This document shows positions 46,602 to 55,641 of a DNA stretch of 59,566 nt, in pieces; position 1 is the first letter of the stretch; each line of letters starts with the position of its first letter. Source of the stretch: a virus; IMG/VR virus record IMGVR_UViG_3300015263_001819, positions 1 to 59,566 of that record; one strand, written 5' to 3'. The notes beneath the pieces are model-generated. The model saw nothing but the letters and a program-made list of their open reading frames with translations. It did no database searches and was not told where the DNA came from. A program made the translations under genes and the position numbers.

Positions 46602-47723
46602 TCAACCCTCGTCGTCGTTAGAGACGACCAAAAACGAATCGTGGTCGGCGAAGATCGCCGAGAAGACCGCCATCGACGCTTTGACCGGATCGGCGGGGTT
46701 CATGCCCATCGCCTCGCGTACGCGCCGCTCGACGTACGCGTCGATCGGTGGTGGCGAGTACAAATCCAAGCCCTCCCCGGGGAACTTCGCCGCGAAGGCG
46801 GCGCGGAAGGCGTCTCGATGGGCGTAGTCGTCTAGGTCGACGTCCCATTCTCCGGGGTCGGCGTAGTAGCGGTAGTCGACGACGTGCTCGTGCGTGGACA
46901 GCCACGCTTCGACGTCGACGTACGTCGAGGGAACGATCGGTTTCCCGAAGAAATCCACGGGGGTACGCTCAGCGTCTCGCACCGCCTTGGCCGTAAGCTC
47001 CAAATCGTCGAGGATGTTGGCTGACGGTGACGACCACCCGGACTGGGTACTAGGCTCCGGAGCGTACGCCAGCGGCGCCGTGTATTCCAGCGACGCCGAA
47101 CGGTACGAGTTCTTCGAGGTGTAGTAGCCTTTCTCGTCGAACGTGACGTCTTCTTCGACGCGATCACCGTTCACGTCGGTTCCGACGATCCGGACGGCGG
47201 ACGAGCCAACGGGTACGTCGCTCGCCGGGACTCTAAAGCGCGGCTTCGCGAAGTACTCCTCGAGGGCGTCTTGGATGCGCGCCCGGAGCGCGGCGTCGTA
47301 TTCGCCGACGTAGTAACGCGCCGGAGTTTCGATTACGTACTCGTCATGCAGGAAGTGGCCCACTTCCTTTTCGGCTTCGGTGTAAGTCAACACGCCGGCG
47401 TCGATGAGCGCCTGGAACTCGGCGAGCTTCTCGGCGGCCGGGCGGGGGGAGTGCGTCTTGCACGGGACGTCGACGCGTGACGGCCAATCCGCGATCGCGT
47501 TCCCGTAGCCCGCGGCGGCGGGCGGGCTCCCTATCAACGCCGGCGGCTCGTACATGCCGTGCTGGATTGGCGACGTCTCGAAGTCGAAGGCCTTGGTGCC
47601 TACGCGGATCGATTTGATCACCGCGTTGACGACCGGTGTCTTCGGCGGCTCACAATACGGGCACGGCGAGTCGGCGTCGTGGTGTCCGTGCCACTCGGAC
47701 TTCGCGCATTGGATGAGAGTCAT
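46602..47723 (-). CDS. hypothetical protein with HGHH metal site and exonuclease-like FDFET motif
   Basis: This 373-residue protein starts at ATG 47723. The first 25 residues (IQCAKSEWHGHHDADSPCPY) repeat the metal module of the gene at 42754. KAFDFETSPIQHGMYEPPAL is nearly the same as the exonuclease motif I of the polymerase in this window (FDFETFPIQPGALAPPPV), yet no further exonuclease motifs follow. The remainder is mixed and unrecognised. It could be a mosaic carrying a captured motif. Confidence 0.65.
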   Translation of the reverse strand: MTLIQCAKSEWHGHHDADSPCPYCEPPKTPVVNAVIKSIRVGTKAFDFETSPIQHGMYEPPALIGSPPAAAGYGNAIADWPSRVDVPCKTHSPRPAAEKLAEFQALIDAGVLTYTEAEKEVGHFLHDEYVIETPARYYVGEYDAALRARIQDALEEYFAKPRFRVPASDVPVGSSAVRIVGTDVNGDRVEEDVTFDEKGYYTSKNSYRSASLEYTAPLAYAPEPSTQSGWSSPSANILDDLELTAKAVRDAERTPVDFFGKPIVPSTYVDVEAWLSTHEHVVDYRYYADPGEWDVDLDDYAHRDAFRAAFAAKFPGEGLDLYSPPPIDAYVERRVREAMGMNPADPVKASMAVFSAIFADHDSFLVVSNDDEG

Positions 47724-48280
47724 TTCGCTTTCCTTTCGATCGCTTGGAGCGGTTGGAACGCTCGGTCGATGGCGTCGGCCGCGCGACCGATGGCACGGGA
47801 CCCGCTTCTTCCGTCGTAGCCGCACATTCGGAGATGATGCCGGATGTCGCGGAGTTCGTCAAGCCCTTTGCGGTACGCGAAGCCGGCCTCGGCGATGATC
47901 TTCGCGACCTCGGCATGCCTCTCGGCTTGGGCGCGGATGCGGTCGTTCGCCGTCGCTAAGGCGGTTTCGTACTCGCGCTCGCGCCCGGCGGCTCGGGCAG
48001 CGAGCTTTTGGGTCGCGTCGACGGTGCGCTTGAGGGCGTTCTTCGCCTTGGAGAGCGCCTCGACATCCTCGACGTGTTGAAGCTCGAGGGCGGCGATGCG
48101 CTCCTCGAGCCGGCCGATCCGCCACTCCGCGGTCTTCGCCGCGACGCGCGCCGCGAGCGCGAAGACGACCGTCTCGTACTCCTCGACGCTACGAGCGCGG
48201 CCGAGGGACGAGATTTCGTCGCGTAGCGTTCGCCGGCGCGTTTCGAGGCGGTCTAGGGTTTCTTCTTCGTGGGTCTTCAT
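47720..48280 (-). CDS. coiled-coil protein
   Basis: This 186-residue protein is almost entirely heptad-rich helix (ERIAALELQHVEDVEALSKA, then RTVDATQKLAARAAGREREY). It shares the start MKTHEE and the N-terminal helix style with the next gene. It may be a scaffold or an inhibitor; function is unknown. Confidence 0.65.
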   Translation of the reverse strand: MKTHEEETLDRLETRRRTLRDEISSLGRARSVEEYETVVFALAARVAAKTAEWRIGRLEERIAALELQHVEDVEALSKAKNALKRTVDATQKLAARAAGREREYETALATANDRIRAQAERHAEVAKIIAEAGFAYRKGLDELRDIRHHLRMCGYDGRSGSRAIGRAADAIDRAFQPLQAIERKAK

Positions 48281-48456
48281 GGTTCACCCTCTAGAACTAC
48301 GCACCAAAAGTACGAGTCGCCGTCTTCGAGTCGGCTTTCGGCATCGGCTATTGCTGAACGGTAGTGGTCGATTTGTTCGAGCATCTCCGTCAGTGAGGTT
48401 CTAAGCGCCGAGACCTCGGACTCTAGTTCGCGTATGCGCTCTTCGTGGGTCTTCAT
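48277..48456 (-). CDS. small coiled-coil protein (MKTHEE paralogue)
   Basis: This 59-residue protein starts at ATG 48456 (MKTHEERIRELESEVSALRT). The start matches the gene at 47720 and the two are joined by an ATGA overlap. Confidence 0.6.
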   Translation of the reverse strand: MKTHEERIRELESEVSALRTSLTEMLEQIDHYRSAIADAESRLEDGDSYFWCVVLEGEP

Positions 48457-48770
48457 CGTCCTTTGCCTTTCGCCTGCGGGGAGGCCCACCACGCCTCGGC
48501 CAACGCCACCTTCGCGCGGTCGAGGAAGTCTTCGCGCTCGTCGTCATCGAAGCACCCGTCGCCGTGTGGGTGGTCGAGCAGCACCACCGGAGCGTCGAGC
48601 AGATCGTCGGTTTCGTAGGTGTACTTTACACGAAACACCCCGTAACGAAGACGCAAGTAACCTATCGCGCGAGCGCCGTAGTAGGCGTCGTATTGCTCGG
48701 GGCACGCTTCGCACGTCCGCTCGAGACGGATGGCGTCCGCCGTCTTGCGGATCTTCTTCGGGCTCGTCAT
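48453..48770 (-). CDS. hypothetical small protein
   Basis: This 105-residue protein starts at ATG 48770 behind gaggtacggt. RTCEACPEQYDAYYGARAIG has a CxxC pair. An acidic segment (DGCFDDDEREDFLDRAKVAL) and a C-terminal helix follow. Confidence 0.6.
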   Translation of the reverse strand: MTSPKKIRKTADAIRLERTCEACPEQYDAYYGARAIGYLRLRYGVFRVKYTYETDDLLDAPVVLLDHPHGDGCFDDDEREDFLDRAKVALAEAWWASPQAKGKGR

Positions 48771-48958
48771 ACCGTACCTCCTCGGATGTACGCGTAGACG
48801 ATCGGCGCAATCCGGTCTCGCCACGCCTTCGAGTAGAAGACCAAGCGCTCGCCTTTCCCACTGCAAAGCAGACAAGGCTCTTCACCGTCCTCTCGAATGC
48901 CTACCCCGTGGCAGTCTACGCACTCCTCTAGACGCATCTCAGGCTTCGGGTTTGTCAT
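48767..48958 (-). CDS. small DnaJ-type zinc protein
   Basis: This 63-residue protein has CVDCHGVG and CLLCSGKG forming a paired CxxCxGxG site. It starts at ATG 48958 behind ccggagcacgt. Confidence 0.6.
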   Translation of the reverse strand: MTNPKPEMRLEECVDCHGVGIREDGEEPCLLCSGKGERLVFYSKAWRDRIAPIVYAYIRGGTV

Positions 48959-49122
48959 ACGTGCTCCGGTGTGAGTATCAAGCTCGCTTGGCACAACCCC
49001 GCGATCGCCGTCGCGGCTAGCGGCGGGCATCCGACGTACGTGTAGCCGAAGAAGATCGCGGCGTTGATAGCCACGGTGCCGAGCAAGAAGATGACGTACG
49101 GGATGACGGCTACTGGTTTCAT
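48955..49122 (-). CDS. small membrane protein
   Basis: This 55-residue protein has two hydrophobic segments (PVAVIPYVIFLLGTVAINAA and PLAATAIAGLCQASLIL). It may be a pinholin-like or superinfection-type protein; no family was recognised. Confidence 0.55.
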   Translation of the reverse strand: MKPVAVIPYVIFLLGTVAINAAIFFGYTYVGCPPLAATAIAGLCQASLILTPEHV

Positions 49123-49358
49123 GGCCGGCTCACGCACACGACCTCGCCGTTCACGATGGCGGGCGTTCCGTGAGCGCACTTCGTGCGCGCGAGGGTGCAC
49201 TCCTCGGGTGGCATGGCGGCGAAGGCCTCCTTCGCTGCTTGGCGCTCTTTAGTGCTGCCGATGACCACCCCTAGGCTCAGGCACGCTATCGCCGTGATGA
49301 ACACGGAAAAAACCAACATGCCTATGTGGGTACGCATGTCAACATCACATTCGCTCAC
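49119..49358 (-). CDS. single-pass membrane protein
   Basis: This 79-residue protein starts at GTG 49358, chosen because ctaggaggttcta lies 5 nt upstream; ATG 49337 lacks such a site. MLVFSVFITAIACLSLGVVI is the transmembrane helix. A C-terminal domain with two Cys follows. Confidence 0.6.
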   Translation of the reverse strand: MSECDVDMRTHIGMLVFSVFITAIACLSLGVVIGSTKERQAAKEAFAAMPPEECTLARTKCAHGTPAIVNGEVVCVSRP

Positions 49359-49376
49359 TAGAACCTCCTAGCCGTC

Positions 49377-49385
49377 ACCCTAGCC
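49377..49385 (-). promoter_or_regulatory. -10 GGCTAGGGT
   Basis: This lies in the gap between the polymerase gene and the small membrane genes. It would start a transcript near 49370 with the ribosome site for GTG 49358. Confidence 0.45.
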
Positions 49386-49418
49386 CACTAGGCGTCGTAT
49401 GTCGAGTGCTAAACGCCG

Positions 49419-51536
49419 CTACGCAGCTTCTTCGTACGGGATGAGTTCGCCGTTTCGGTAGACCGGATCGCCGGCGGCCTTCGACCACCGATACGACGCC
49501 GCGGGCAGCGCCGAGAAATACAAATCCGGGCAGTACTCCTTAGCGGTGCTGATCATGATGCGAGCCATCTCGTTACCGGCTTCGTGGATGAGCTCGCGGG
49601 GTACTTCGTAGAGCCATTCGTCATGGATGAACGCCAATGGTCGGCACCCGTACAACGGCGACCGTCGGTTCTCGTACGCCGCCTCGACTAGGCGCCATCC
49701 GGCTGCCGTGGCGATGTCCGCGGCGAGGCCTTGGAACATCCCGTTTGCCGCGTCGCAAAAGCCCACGTCGCCGCGCAGGCGCTTGGAAACGAATTGCTCG
49801 ATGGTCGCCCGCGCGCCGTACCGACCGCCGAGGAGGTCTTGTGAGACCCAATCGAGGTACGGTTGCGACTCGGCGTAGATCTCCCGCCACACCCGGCACG
49901 CGAGTTCGGCTTCCTCAATCGAGATAGTGACGCCGTAGGACTTGAAGCAATAATCCACGAGTCGCGCCGCACCCATCCCGCCGGGCAAGCCGAAGTTCGG
50001 CCCCTTCGCGAGCCCGCGAAGCTTCTTTAGCCACGTCTTTTCGTCCTTCGTCCCCTTCTTCCACCGGTAGGCTTCCTCGACCGAGACGTGCTCGCCATGC
50101 TCGTTCTTCCACAACCGCGCGCCCATCTCGATGTGAGGGCACCGCGCCGGGTCGTTGAGGATCTCGCGCAAGTCCGAATAGCCGAGCACCCAAAAGCACA
50201 CTTGCGCCCACGTCCGAAGCTCGAACGAGTCGTAGTCCACCGAGACGATGCACCACTTCGGCCGGACGATCGTATTCAACGCGTCGGAGAACGTCAAACC
50301 CCGGGCGCGTTGCTCGTGGATGAACCGCGCCACGTCTCGGGCGATGAAGCACTCGCGCGTTCCGGGCTTGTGCGTCTCCTTGCCCGTCGTCGGGTCGATG
50401 AGCTTGATATCCCGTAGTTGGTTTTGCATTTGCATGCCGTAGGACGACCACGGCTCTCCGGGCGCCGGATCGTCGCCTTGGCGGGACGACGTTCGGCCGG
50501 TGTTCACGACGGGGTTGTACGAGCACTGGATGGGCTTGCCGGCCTCGGCCGCGCGCACGAGCCTAAGCACCTTCGACATCGTCGTAGAGGCTTGGGTGAA
50601 CTCCCGGTAGTCCTCGAGCAGCGGGTCTTTCAGCTCCCGAAGCGTGTCCGCGTCTAGTTTGATGTTGCCCTCGGTGAGCCCCTTCTCGAGCATCTTCTCG
50701 GTCGGAGCGCCGCGCGGGACATCGCGCCCCGTCCGGCGGCACACCTCGACGACGAGCGCCTCGGCCGCCTTCTTGTCCTTCTGAACGAACATCTCACCTT
50801 TGCGCTTTACCCACCGTGCTAGCCCGTGCTTCAAGATCGAGGCTTGCGCTTGGTCGATGCGTGCGGCAGTATCGGCGGCGAGTTCCCGGGCTTGGTGTAT
50901 GTCGACCGCGAAGCCCCAACACGACGTGAGGTGAAGCGAGACCGACGTCTTGAGTTTGTTGTGTTGGTCGATGAGGTACTGCGGATCGACTTGCTCTTGG
51001 CGGAAGTAGACGTCTCGCGTCGCGACGTCGCCGAGGGCGTACTCGACCGCCTCCGCCGGCCACTCCGTGATCGGCTTGCCGTAGAGCGTCCCATAGCGCG
51101 TACGCCACGGCGACTTCTTGTCGAGCATGATCGGGAGCCGCCAATACTCGCACACGTCATCGAGCGCGTACGTAAGGTTCTTGAGCCGCGCGTCATCGCC
51201 GCGCCCGATGCGGATGAGCTTGTCGCGGATGTACGTGCACCGGATGCGACCCTCCCGCAGGGCTTGGAAGATGAGCGGCGTCCACTCCGGGCGCCACGCC
51301 ATCATTACGCCGACCTCGAACGCGGCGTTGTGCGCCACCATCACGACGTTCGGGTCGCGTAGGCACTTCTCGAGCAACGACGGCAAGAACGGCGTCCACG
51401 CCGGCACGAGCTTCGGCGCATCGCGGTCGAAGGCGTACGCGCAACACACCGGCGGCGGGGCGAGCGCGCCGGGCTGGATCGGGAAGGTCTCAAAGTCGAA
51501 GAAGAAGTACCTAGTTCGGGGAGCGCGAGCGGACAC
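49419..51536 (-). CDS. family A DNA polymerase with 3'-5' exonuclease
   Basis: This is a 705-residue protein. The exonuclease motifs are FDFET (13-17), AHNAAFEVG (68-76) and YALGDVATRD (166-175). Polymerase motif A is VSVDYDSFELR (431-441), motif B R507-x3-K511...NFGLPGG (514-520), and motif C FIHDEWLYEV (636-645). It is the replicative polymerase. The O-helix sequence NFGLPGG differs from the bacterial FG-x-x-YG but is a form I know from phage enzymes. The 5' end overlaps the SprT-like gene by 26 bp. Confidence 0.95.
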   Translation of the reverse strand: MSARAPRTRYFFFDFETFPIQPGALAPPPVCCAYAFDRDAPKLVPAWTPFLPSLLEKCLRDPNVVMVAHNAAFEVGVMMAWRPEWTPLIFQALREGRIRCTYIRDKLIRIGRGDDARLKNLTYALDDVCEYWRLPIMLDKKSPWRTRYGTLYGKPITEWPAEAVEYALGDVATRDVYFRQEQVDPQYLIDQHNKLKTSVSLHLTSCWGFAVDIHQARELAADTAARIDQAQASILKHGLARWVKRKGEMFVQKDKKAAEALVVEVCRRTGRDVPRGAPTEKMLEKGLTEGNIKLDADTLRELKDPLLEDYREFTQASTTMSKVLRLVRAAEAGKPIQCSYNPVVNTGRTSSRQGDDPAPGEPWSSYGMQMQNQLRDIKLIDPTTGKETHKPGTRECFIARDVARFIHEQRARGLTFSDALNTIVRPKWCIVSVDYDSFELRTWAQVCFWVLGYSDLREILNDPARCPHIEMGARLWKNEHGEHVSVEEAYRWKKGTKDEKTWLKKLRGLAKGPNFGLPGGMGAARLVDYCFKSYGVTISIEEAELACRVWREIYAESQPYLDWVSQDLLGGRYGARATIEQFVSKRLRGDVGFCDAANGMFQGLAADIATAAGWRLVEAAYENRRSPLYGCRPLAFIHDEWLYEVPRELIHEAGNEMARIMISTAKEYCPDLYFSALPAASYRWSKAAGDPVYRNGELIPYEEAA

Positions 51537-51894
51537 GGTTCACCTGACGGGCGAGGAGTTCTTCTTCGTTTCGAGCGCACCACTCCAGTACCGCGGCGTA
51601 ATGCGGGTACTGGCGGTCCATGATGTTGAACGCGGCGTCATGTTCGTGGAAGCCGAGGGCGTGGACCATCTCGTGGTGGATGGTCGACATGACCACGATG
51701 TCGGGCACCCACGGGTCGCGAAGTACCGGGTTTAGGGCGATGTGCTTCGCATCGATGTAGCACCTAGCGAAGACGATGTGACGCTTGGAGCGTGTGCGTA
51801 GCGTCCACCCGATGGACCACTCCGAAAGCGAGTCGGAGAAAAAGACGCGGTCGAGCGCGGCCTTCGACTCCTCCAGCCACGCTCGGTCTCTCAT
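51511..51894 (-). CDS. SprT-like metallopeptidase
   Basis: This 127-residue protein has STIHHEMVHALGFHEHDAAF (70-89), giving the HExxH zinc site (His74, Glu75, His78) with a third ligand nearby, as in SprT/Spartan-like domains. Such domains in phages may remove DNA-crosslinked proteins ahead of replication. It sits beside the DNA polymerase. The fold call is by motif. Confidence 0.75.
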   Translation of the reverse strand: MRDRAWLEESKAALDRVFFSDSLSEWSIGWTLRTRSKRHIVFARCYIDAKHIALNPVLRDPWVPDIVVMSTIHHEMVHALGFHEHDAAFNIMDRQYPHYAAVLEWCARNEEELLARQVNRVRSRSPN

Positions 51895-52607
51895 TCGACG
51901 ACCACCAACGGCAGTCCACGATGCGGATGCACGTAGGATGTTTCGTGCACGTAGAAGCCCTCCGCGTCTTTGAGTTTCACGCCGAGAGAGAGGGCTTTGG
52001 ATACTTCATCCGGGTCACCGCACTCGATGGCTTCGCGGTCCAAGTAGTGGTCTGGCCATTCGATGACGTCCGTGGTGGACAGCAAGTTCCCCACTGACAG
52101 ACGGGAGCCGTACGCAGTACGGACTACACAACCTGCAAACAGCAGATCGTCTACGGCAAACCCTGGCGTATGGCGCCACTTCCACGCGTAGCGCTTCGCC
52201 GGCGGCGGGTTCTCGGGGGTGTGGACTTCGGCCGCGGCCCGGAGCGCCGCTAGATGCGCGACCGTCTCCCGGAGGCGCTCGGATTCTTCCGAGGCCTTCC
52301 CTGGGCGCATGCGGTTGTCCTCCATCGTGCCATTGATTTGCGCATCGAGCACGATCATCAAACTCGCCGCGGCATGGGCGAGGTTGTGCACGTGCGAGTC
52401 CGAGGCGCACTCCTCGCCGTCGAGCCAATTGGCGATGTGGCGCATCGCCGCGGCGCAGTACGAACGGGCCTCGACGGGGATCTCCCGCCAGTTCCCCGGG
52501 CCGTATTTGAGCCCCGACATCATCGCCACCGCAATGTGCATGAGCGCGGTGGGCGGCACGAGTGAGAGGTCCGGCTTGGCAGCGCCGGCGATGTCCTTCG
52601 GGTTCAT
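51891..52607 (-). CDS. DUF5664 (dATP/dGTP diphosphohydrolase N-domain) protein
   Basis: This is a 238-residue protein. KPDLSLVPPTALMHIAVAMM, then SGLKYGPGNWRE and AAMRHIANWLDGEE, match the DUF5664/dGTP_diPhyd_N family. Its MazG-like members include MazZ of 2-aminoadenine phages; no PurZ is visible in the window. The C-terminal half carries a second domain (GCVVRTAYGSRLSVGNLLST). It probably acts on the nucleotide pool. Confidence 0.7.
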   Translation of the reverse strand: MNPKDIAGAAKPDLSLVPPTALMHIAVAMMSGLKYGPGNWREIPVEARSYCAAAMRHIANWLDGEECASDSHVHNLAHAAASLMIVLDAQINGTMEDNRMRPGKASEESERLRETVAHLAALRAAAEVHTPENPPPAKRYAWKWRHTPGFAVDDLLFAGCVVRTAYGSRLSVGNLLSTTDVIEWPDHYLDREAIECGDPDEVSKALSLGVKLKDAEGFYVHETSYVHPHRGLPLVVVE

Positions 52608-53167
52608 CGTACGGCCCCCACGACCGAAGACGCCGCCGCGCGACGGAACCACCGCCACACCGCTTGCGCCTCGGCGAGTTCGTTCTCGCAGTCCGGCATC
52701 GACCGATGTGGCACTCCGGCGTGCGGGTAGGCGATGTCGATGACCGCGCCGGCGGCCTTCGCCTTTCGGAGCTGCGCGCCGGTATCGTCGACTCGGTGCG
52801 ACATCAACGTCGCCGCCCGGGGTAGGTCCTTCCGGCAGAACTCGAGATCGAAGTGTTTGGACCGACCGACGAGCACGACCGACTTTTCGCCGACGTTCGG
52901 GCCGAGCGACTTCAACCAATCGAAGAGTTCGTTATCAACGTCGATCGGCGTGCGGCCTTCGCCGCGGTCGAGCGCCGCGAGGAGACCGTTCTTCTCGTGC
53001 ATGTCGAGCGCGATCGGGTCGCGGAATTCTTCTCGGTTCGCGTCGACGATCGCGTGGAAGCGCGCGACTTCTTCGTAGTCGTCGTTGACGGCGATGGCGC
53101 CGACTTCGACGACGTAGTCGTACTCGTAGTCGAGCCCTGTGGTTTCTAGGTCTAGAACAACTTTCAT
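52604..53167 (-). CDS. DEDDh 3'-5' exonuclease
   Basis: This 187-residue protein starts at ATG 53167. KVVLDLETTGLDYEYDYVVE is exonuclease motif I (Asp6, Glu8), LVGRSKHFDLEFCRKDLP motif II, and AGVPHRSMPDCENELAEAQ motif III with the catalytic His. It is similar to oligoribonuclease and the DnaQ/RNase T group. It could degrade short nucleic acids released during host DNA breakdown. Confidence 0.82.
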   Translation of the reverse strand: MKVVLDLETTGLDYEYDYVVEVGAIAVNDDYEEVARFHAIVDANREEFRDPIALDMHEKNGLLAALDRGEGRTPIDVDNELFDWLKSLGPNVGEKSVVLVGRSKHFDLEFCRKDLPRAATLMSHRVDDTGAQLRKAKAAGAVIDIAYPHAGVPHRSMPDCENELAEAQAVWRWFRRAAASSVVGAVR

Positions 53168-53463
53168 CGCACCGTCTCCTTCAACAACTCCATCGGGAAC
53201 AAATCCCGCAGCTTTTGCTCGGCCATTCGCGACAACACCGTCACGAAGACCTCGTCCATGTCCACGTTCAATCCTCCTGGATTGGGCGGATCGAAGTCCA
53301 CTACGCACACGTTTCCGTAGTCGTACACGCCCTCGACGACTCGAATCGACGCGTCGTTGCGAACAAGCGCTATGATCGTGAAGTGGTGCCACCACCCGTG
53401 CTCGCCTTTGTCGGACCCGACCCACGTCATGTCCATCAACCGAACCGCTTTATGTCGCTTCAT
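53164..53463 (-). CDS. hypothetical protein
   Basis: This 99-residue protein starts at ATG 53463 with the strong site aaaggaggtatgcg. It is beta-rich and contains GWWHHFTIIALVR and an acidic DFDPPNPGGLNVDMDEVFV stretch. The family is unrecognised. Confidence 0.6.
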   Translation of the reverse strand: MKRHKAVRLMDMTWVGSDKGEHGWWHHFTIIALVRNDASIRVVEGVYDYGNVCVVDFDPPNPGGLNVDMDEVFVTVLSRMAEQKLRDLFPMELLKETVR

Positions 53464-53475
53464 CGCATACCTCCT

Positions 53476-53778
53476 TTACGCTTTGAACCAAACCGGCGGA
53501 TCTCCGTATCCGACCGCTCCCGGCGTATGCCTTACGCTGTCTCCGCATACTTGACTCGCATCTACCGTTATGCTCTCCGAGTCTCGGCAATTCTGCACGC
53601 GGACAATCAGCGAACGTCCATCGCCTCCAACCAACGTAGCCAGCACAGCTCCGTCTCTAATGTGGCCGATCCACTCCACCACTGAAACCGAACTTCCATA
53701 CGCCGTCGCGATCGTCACGACTCTCTCGGAAGAGAACAACGCATCGGTGACTTCAGCTTTCACCCAAATCTTGGTCAT
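53476..53778 (-). CDS. hypothetical protein
   Basis: This 100-residue beta-rich protein starts at ATG 53778. The ribosome site aaaggaggtatgcg is identical to that of the next gene downstream, so the two starts appear duplicated even though the proteins do not align. Confidence 0.6.
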   Translation of the reverse strand: MTKIWVKAEVTDALFSSERVVTIATAYGSSVSVVEWIGHIRDGAVLATLVGGDGRSLIVRVQNCRDSESITVDASQVCGDSVRHTPGAVGYGDPPVWFKA

Positions 53779-55121
53779 CGCATACCTCCTTTGTAACGCT
53801 TGCCGACGAAGATGACGATTTGACGCTTGCCGTCTTCGTACAGCGGACAACATGCTTGAACCCACGAAGAAGGCAAGCCGTTATAGCGGTGGTCGAGCGC
53901 CGAGCCGACGCCGACGCGGAAGAAACCGTCGCGAATCCACGGCGTGTGTGAGTGCGCGCCCGTGACCTTCACGCCCATTCGTACGTACGTGAGCACCGAT
54001 GCTCGCGCACCGTTCGCCCCTCGGTCGGCGTGGAAGCCGTGCTCGACGCCCCGCACGCGGAACGAGTCCCCACGCCGAAGGAAGTCGACGTTCTTCGGCA
54101 CCCCCAACCGGCGGCACTCAAGCGCGAGCATGTCCGGCCACGACCCATGAGCCTCACGGTAGTCGTACGCGCGCGCCCACGCCCGGCAAAAGTACGGGTC
54201 GTTGCGCGGGTCGCGGTCGCGGCGGTGTTCGTCTAGCCACCGTTCGAAGTGCTCGTCGTGGTTCGAGCGGACGACCTTCACCCGCGGCACTTTAGTCGAG
54301 ACGTCGGTCAAGTACGCCGCGACGCGCTCGACTTCGTTCTCGACCGAGAGCGGGTGGCGATCGTACCACTCCCGGTGCGTGCGGATATGGTGGTTGCGCG
54401 CGAACATGTCGAGCACGTCGTGCAGCACCAACGACGTCGGCGAGAGTTCGGCGATCAGGCGTTCGGTGGCCGCCGTAAGGTCGGCGTCTTCCCATCCGAC
54501 GTGCACATCGCCGAGCGTGAGCGTGAGCGTCTTAGCTGGGCCTAGGTCGCCCTCGGGGCCGTAGCGTCGGCCGAGGTCGATGAAGCGCCCTTGCGAGTCG
54601 GTCGAGATGTGCCGGACGAAGTACGAACCATCGCGGTCGACCTCGACGATCACCCCGCCGTAGACGTGGTGCTCGCGGGCCTTGCGCCCCGCCTTCGAGT
54701 CGGTGTAGTTCGCGCGGGTGACCGCGCCGGTGGTCCACAGGATCTTCGGCGAACGCGTCGAGGTCGGGACGACCTCGAGTGCTCGGCGAGGGTGGCCGAA
54801 GATGCCCGAAGACTTGCCGGCGAAGACCTCGAAGCCGGAGAGCGGACGCGTCGCCGTCGGCTGGATCGACATGTCGCCGAAGACGCGCAAGTTACGCGAG
54901 AGCGAGCGACATCCGTGGTCAACGTACGGCGCGATATCGGCGTGCCACCAATCATCGTCCGCGTCGCCGGCGGCCCACACCGACGTCGGGTTTTTGTAGC
55001 GCCCGGGGACGACGATGAGCTGCCCTCGGTGGTCGGAGCACCACCGTTTGAACGCCGCCAACGTCGGGGCGTGGGGCGGGGTCGCGTTTTGCGCCCACGT
55101 AACGATGTAGCGCTCGGTCAT
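53775..55121 (-). CDS. T5 A1-like metallophosphoesterase
   Basis: This 448-residue protein starts at ATG 55121. The N-terminal 50 residues (RYIVTWAQNATPPHAPTLAA) and a later segment LIVVPGRYKNPTSVW fit A1-type proteins. LGDVHVGWEDAD (203-214), LHDVLDMFARNHH (233-245), SNHDEHFERWL (286-296) and GAHSHTPW near 403 supply metallophosphoesterase metal ligands. In T5, A1 is needed for complete DNA entry and host DNA destruction. Its neighbours are other nucleases and nucleotide enzymes. Confidence 0.75.
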   Translation of the reverse strand: MTERYIVTWAQNATPPHAPTLAAFKRWCSDHRGQLIVVPGRYKNPTSVWAAGDADDDWWHADIAPYVDHGCRSLSRNLRVFGDMSIQPTATRPLSGFEVFAGKSSGIFGHPRRALEVVPTSTRSPKILWTTGAVTRANYTDSKAGRKAREHHVYGGVIVEVDRDGSYFVRHISTDSQGRFIDLGRRYGPEGDLGPAKTLTLTLGDVHVGWEDADLTAATERLIAELSPTSLVLHDVLDMFARNHHIRTHREWYDRHPLSVENEVERVAAYLTDVSTKVPRVKVVRSNHDEHFERWLDEHRRDRDPRNDPYFCRAWARAYDYREAHGSWPDMLALECRRLGVPKNVDFLRRGDSFRVRGVEHGFHADRGANGARASVLTYVRMGVKVTGAHSHTPWIRDGFFRVGVGSALDHRYNGLPSSWVQACCPLYEDGKRQIVIFVGKRYKGGMR

Positions 55122-55396
55122 ACCAACCTCGCCGAGCGTTGCCACTCGTACAGGCCTTTTCTTTCGGCGATCCAATGCGTCACGGCTATCGTACCGAAAC
55201 CTTCCCGCCTTACGGCGTCCACGTCCATGAACGACGTCACTATGTGGCTCTTAGGTACCCACACTTGGCCGAGACTCGACGACAGCAACCAAGCCTTCGG
55301 CGTCTCGTGCACTAGACGCGCATCGAAAACGACAGGCTCCTCTTCGGCCGCGCCTGGATCAAAGTCTAGAAAATCGTGGTAGTCTAGTGCGCCCAT
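55118..55396 (-). CDS. hypothetical small protein
   Basis: This 92-residue protein starts at ATG 55396 (GTG 55402 possible) behind cgggagtgggt. VVFDARLVHETPKAWLLSSS, then LGQVWVPKSHI, is a pattern of a strand-rich domain seen in several phage proteins with WxPKS, with no assigned function. Confidence 0.6.
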   Translation of the reverse strand: MGALDYHDFLDFDPGAAEEEPVVFDARLVHETPKAWLLSSSLGQVWVPKSHIVTSFMDVDAVRREGFGTIAVTHWIAERKGLYEWQRSARLV

Positions 55397-55641
55397 ACCC
55401 ACTCCCGCGGCTCAGGCTCGAACTTGGAGCACGTCGTCCGGCGAAACGGGAACGACTTGAGGTTGTCGACGCCGCCTCGACCTAAGCATACGTAGTACTC
55501 AGGATGTGGAATCTCCCAAGATTCACGGTCTTTCAGCAAGTGCTTACATCGAAGGCACGAGCGGGGCAGCGGATGCACGTCCGGGGCACGCCGAGGCTTC
55601 GGCTTCTCGGGCTCGCCGAATATGTCCTCGAACGTCATCAT
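55384..55641 (-). CDS. small Cys-rich protein
   Basis: This 85-residue protein starts at ATG 55641, which overlaps the upstream stop as ATGATGA. CLRCKHLLKDRESW, YVCLGRGG and RRTTCSKFEP give a CxxC plus two further Cys, likely one zinc site or a [4Fe-4S]-type arrangement as in many phage 'C-x-x-C-K-H' proteins. Confidence 0.65.
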   Translation of the reverse strand: MMTFEDIFGEPEKPKPRRAPDVHPLPRSCLRCKHLLKDRESWEIPHPEYYVCLGRGGVDNLKSFPFRRTTCSKFEPEPREWVWAH

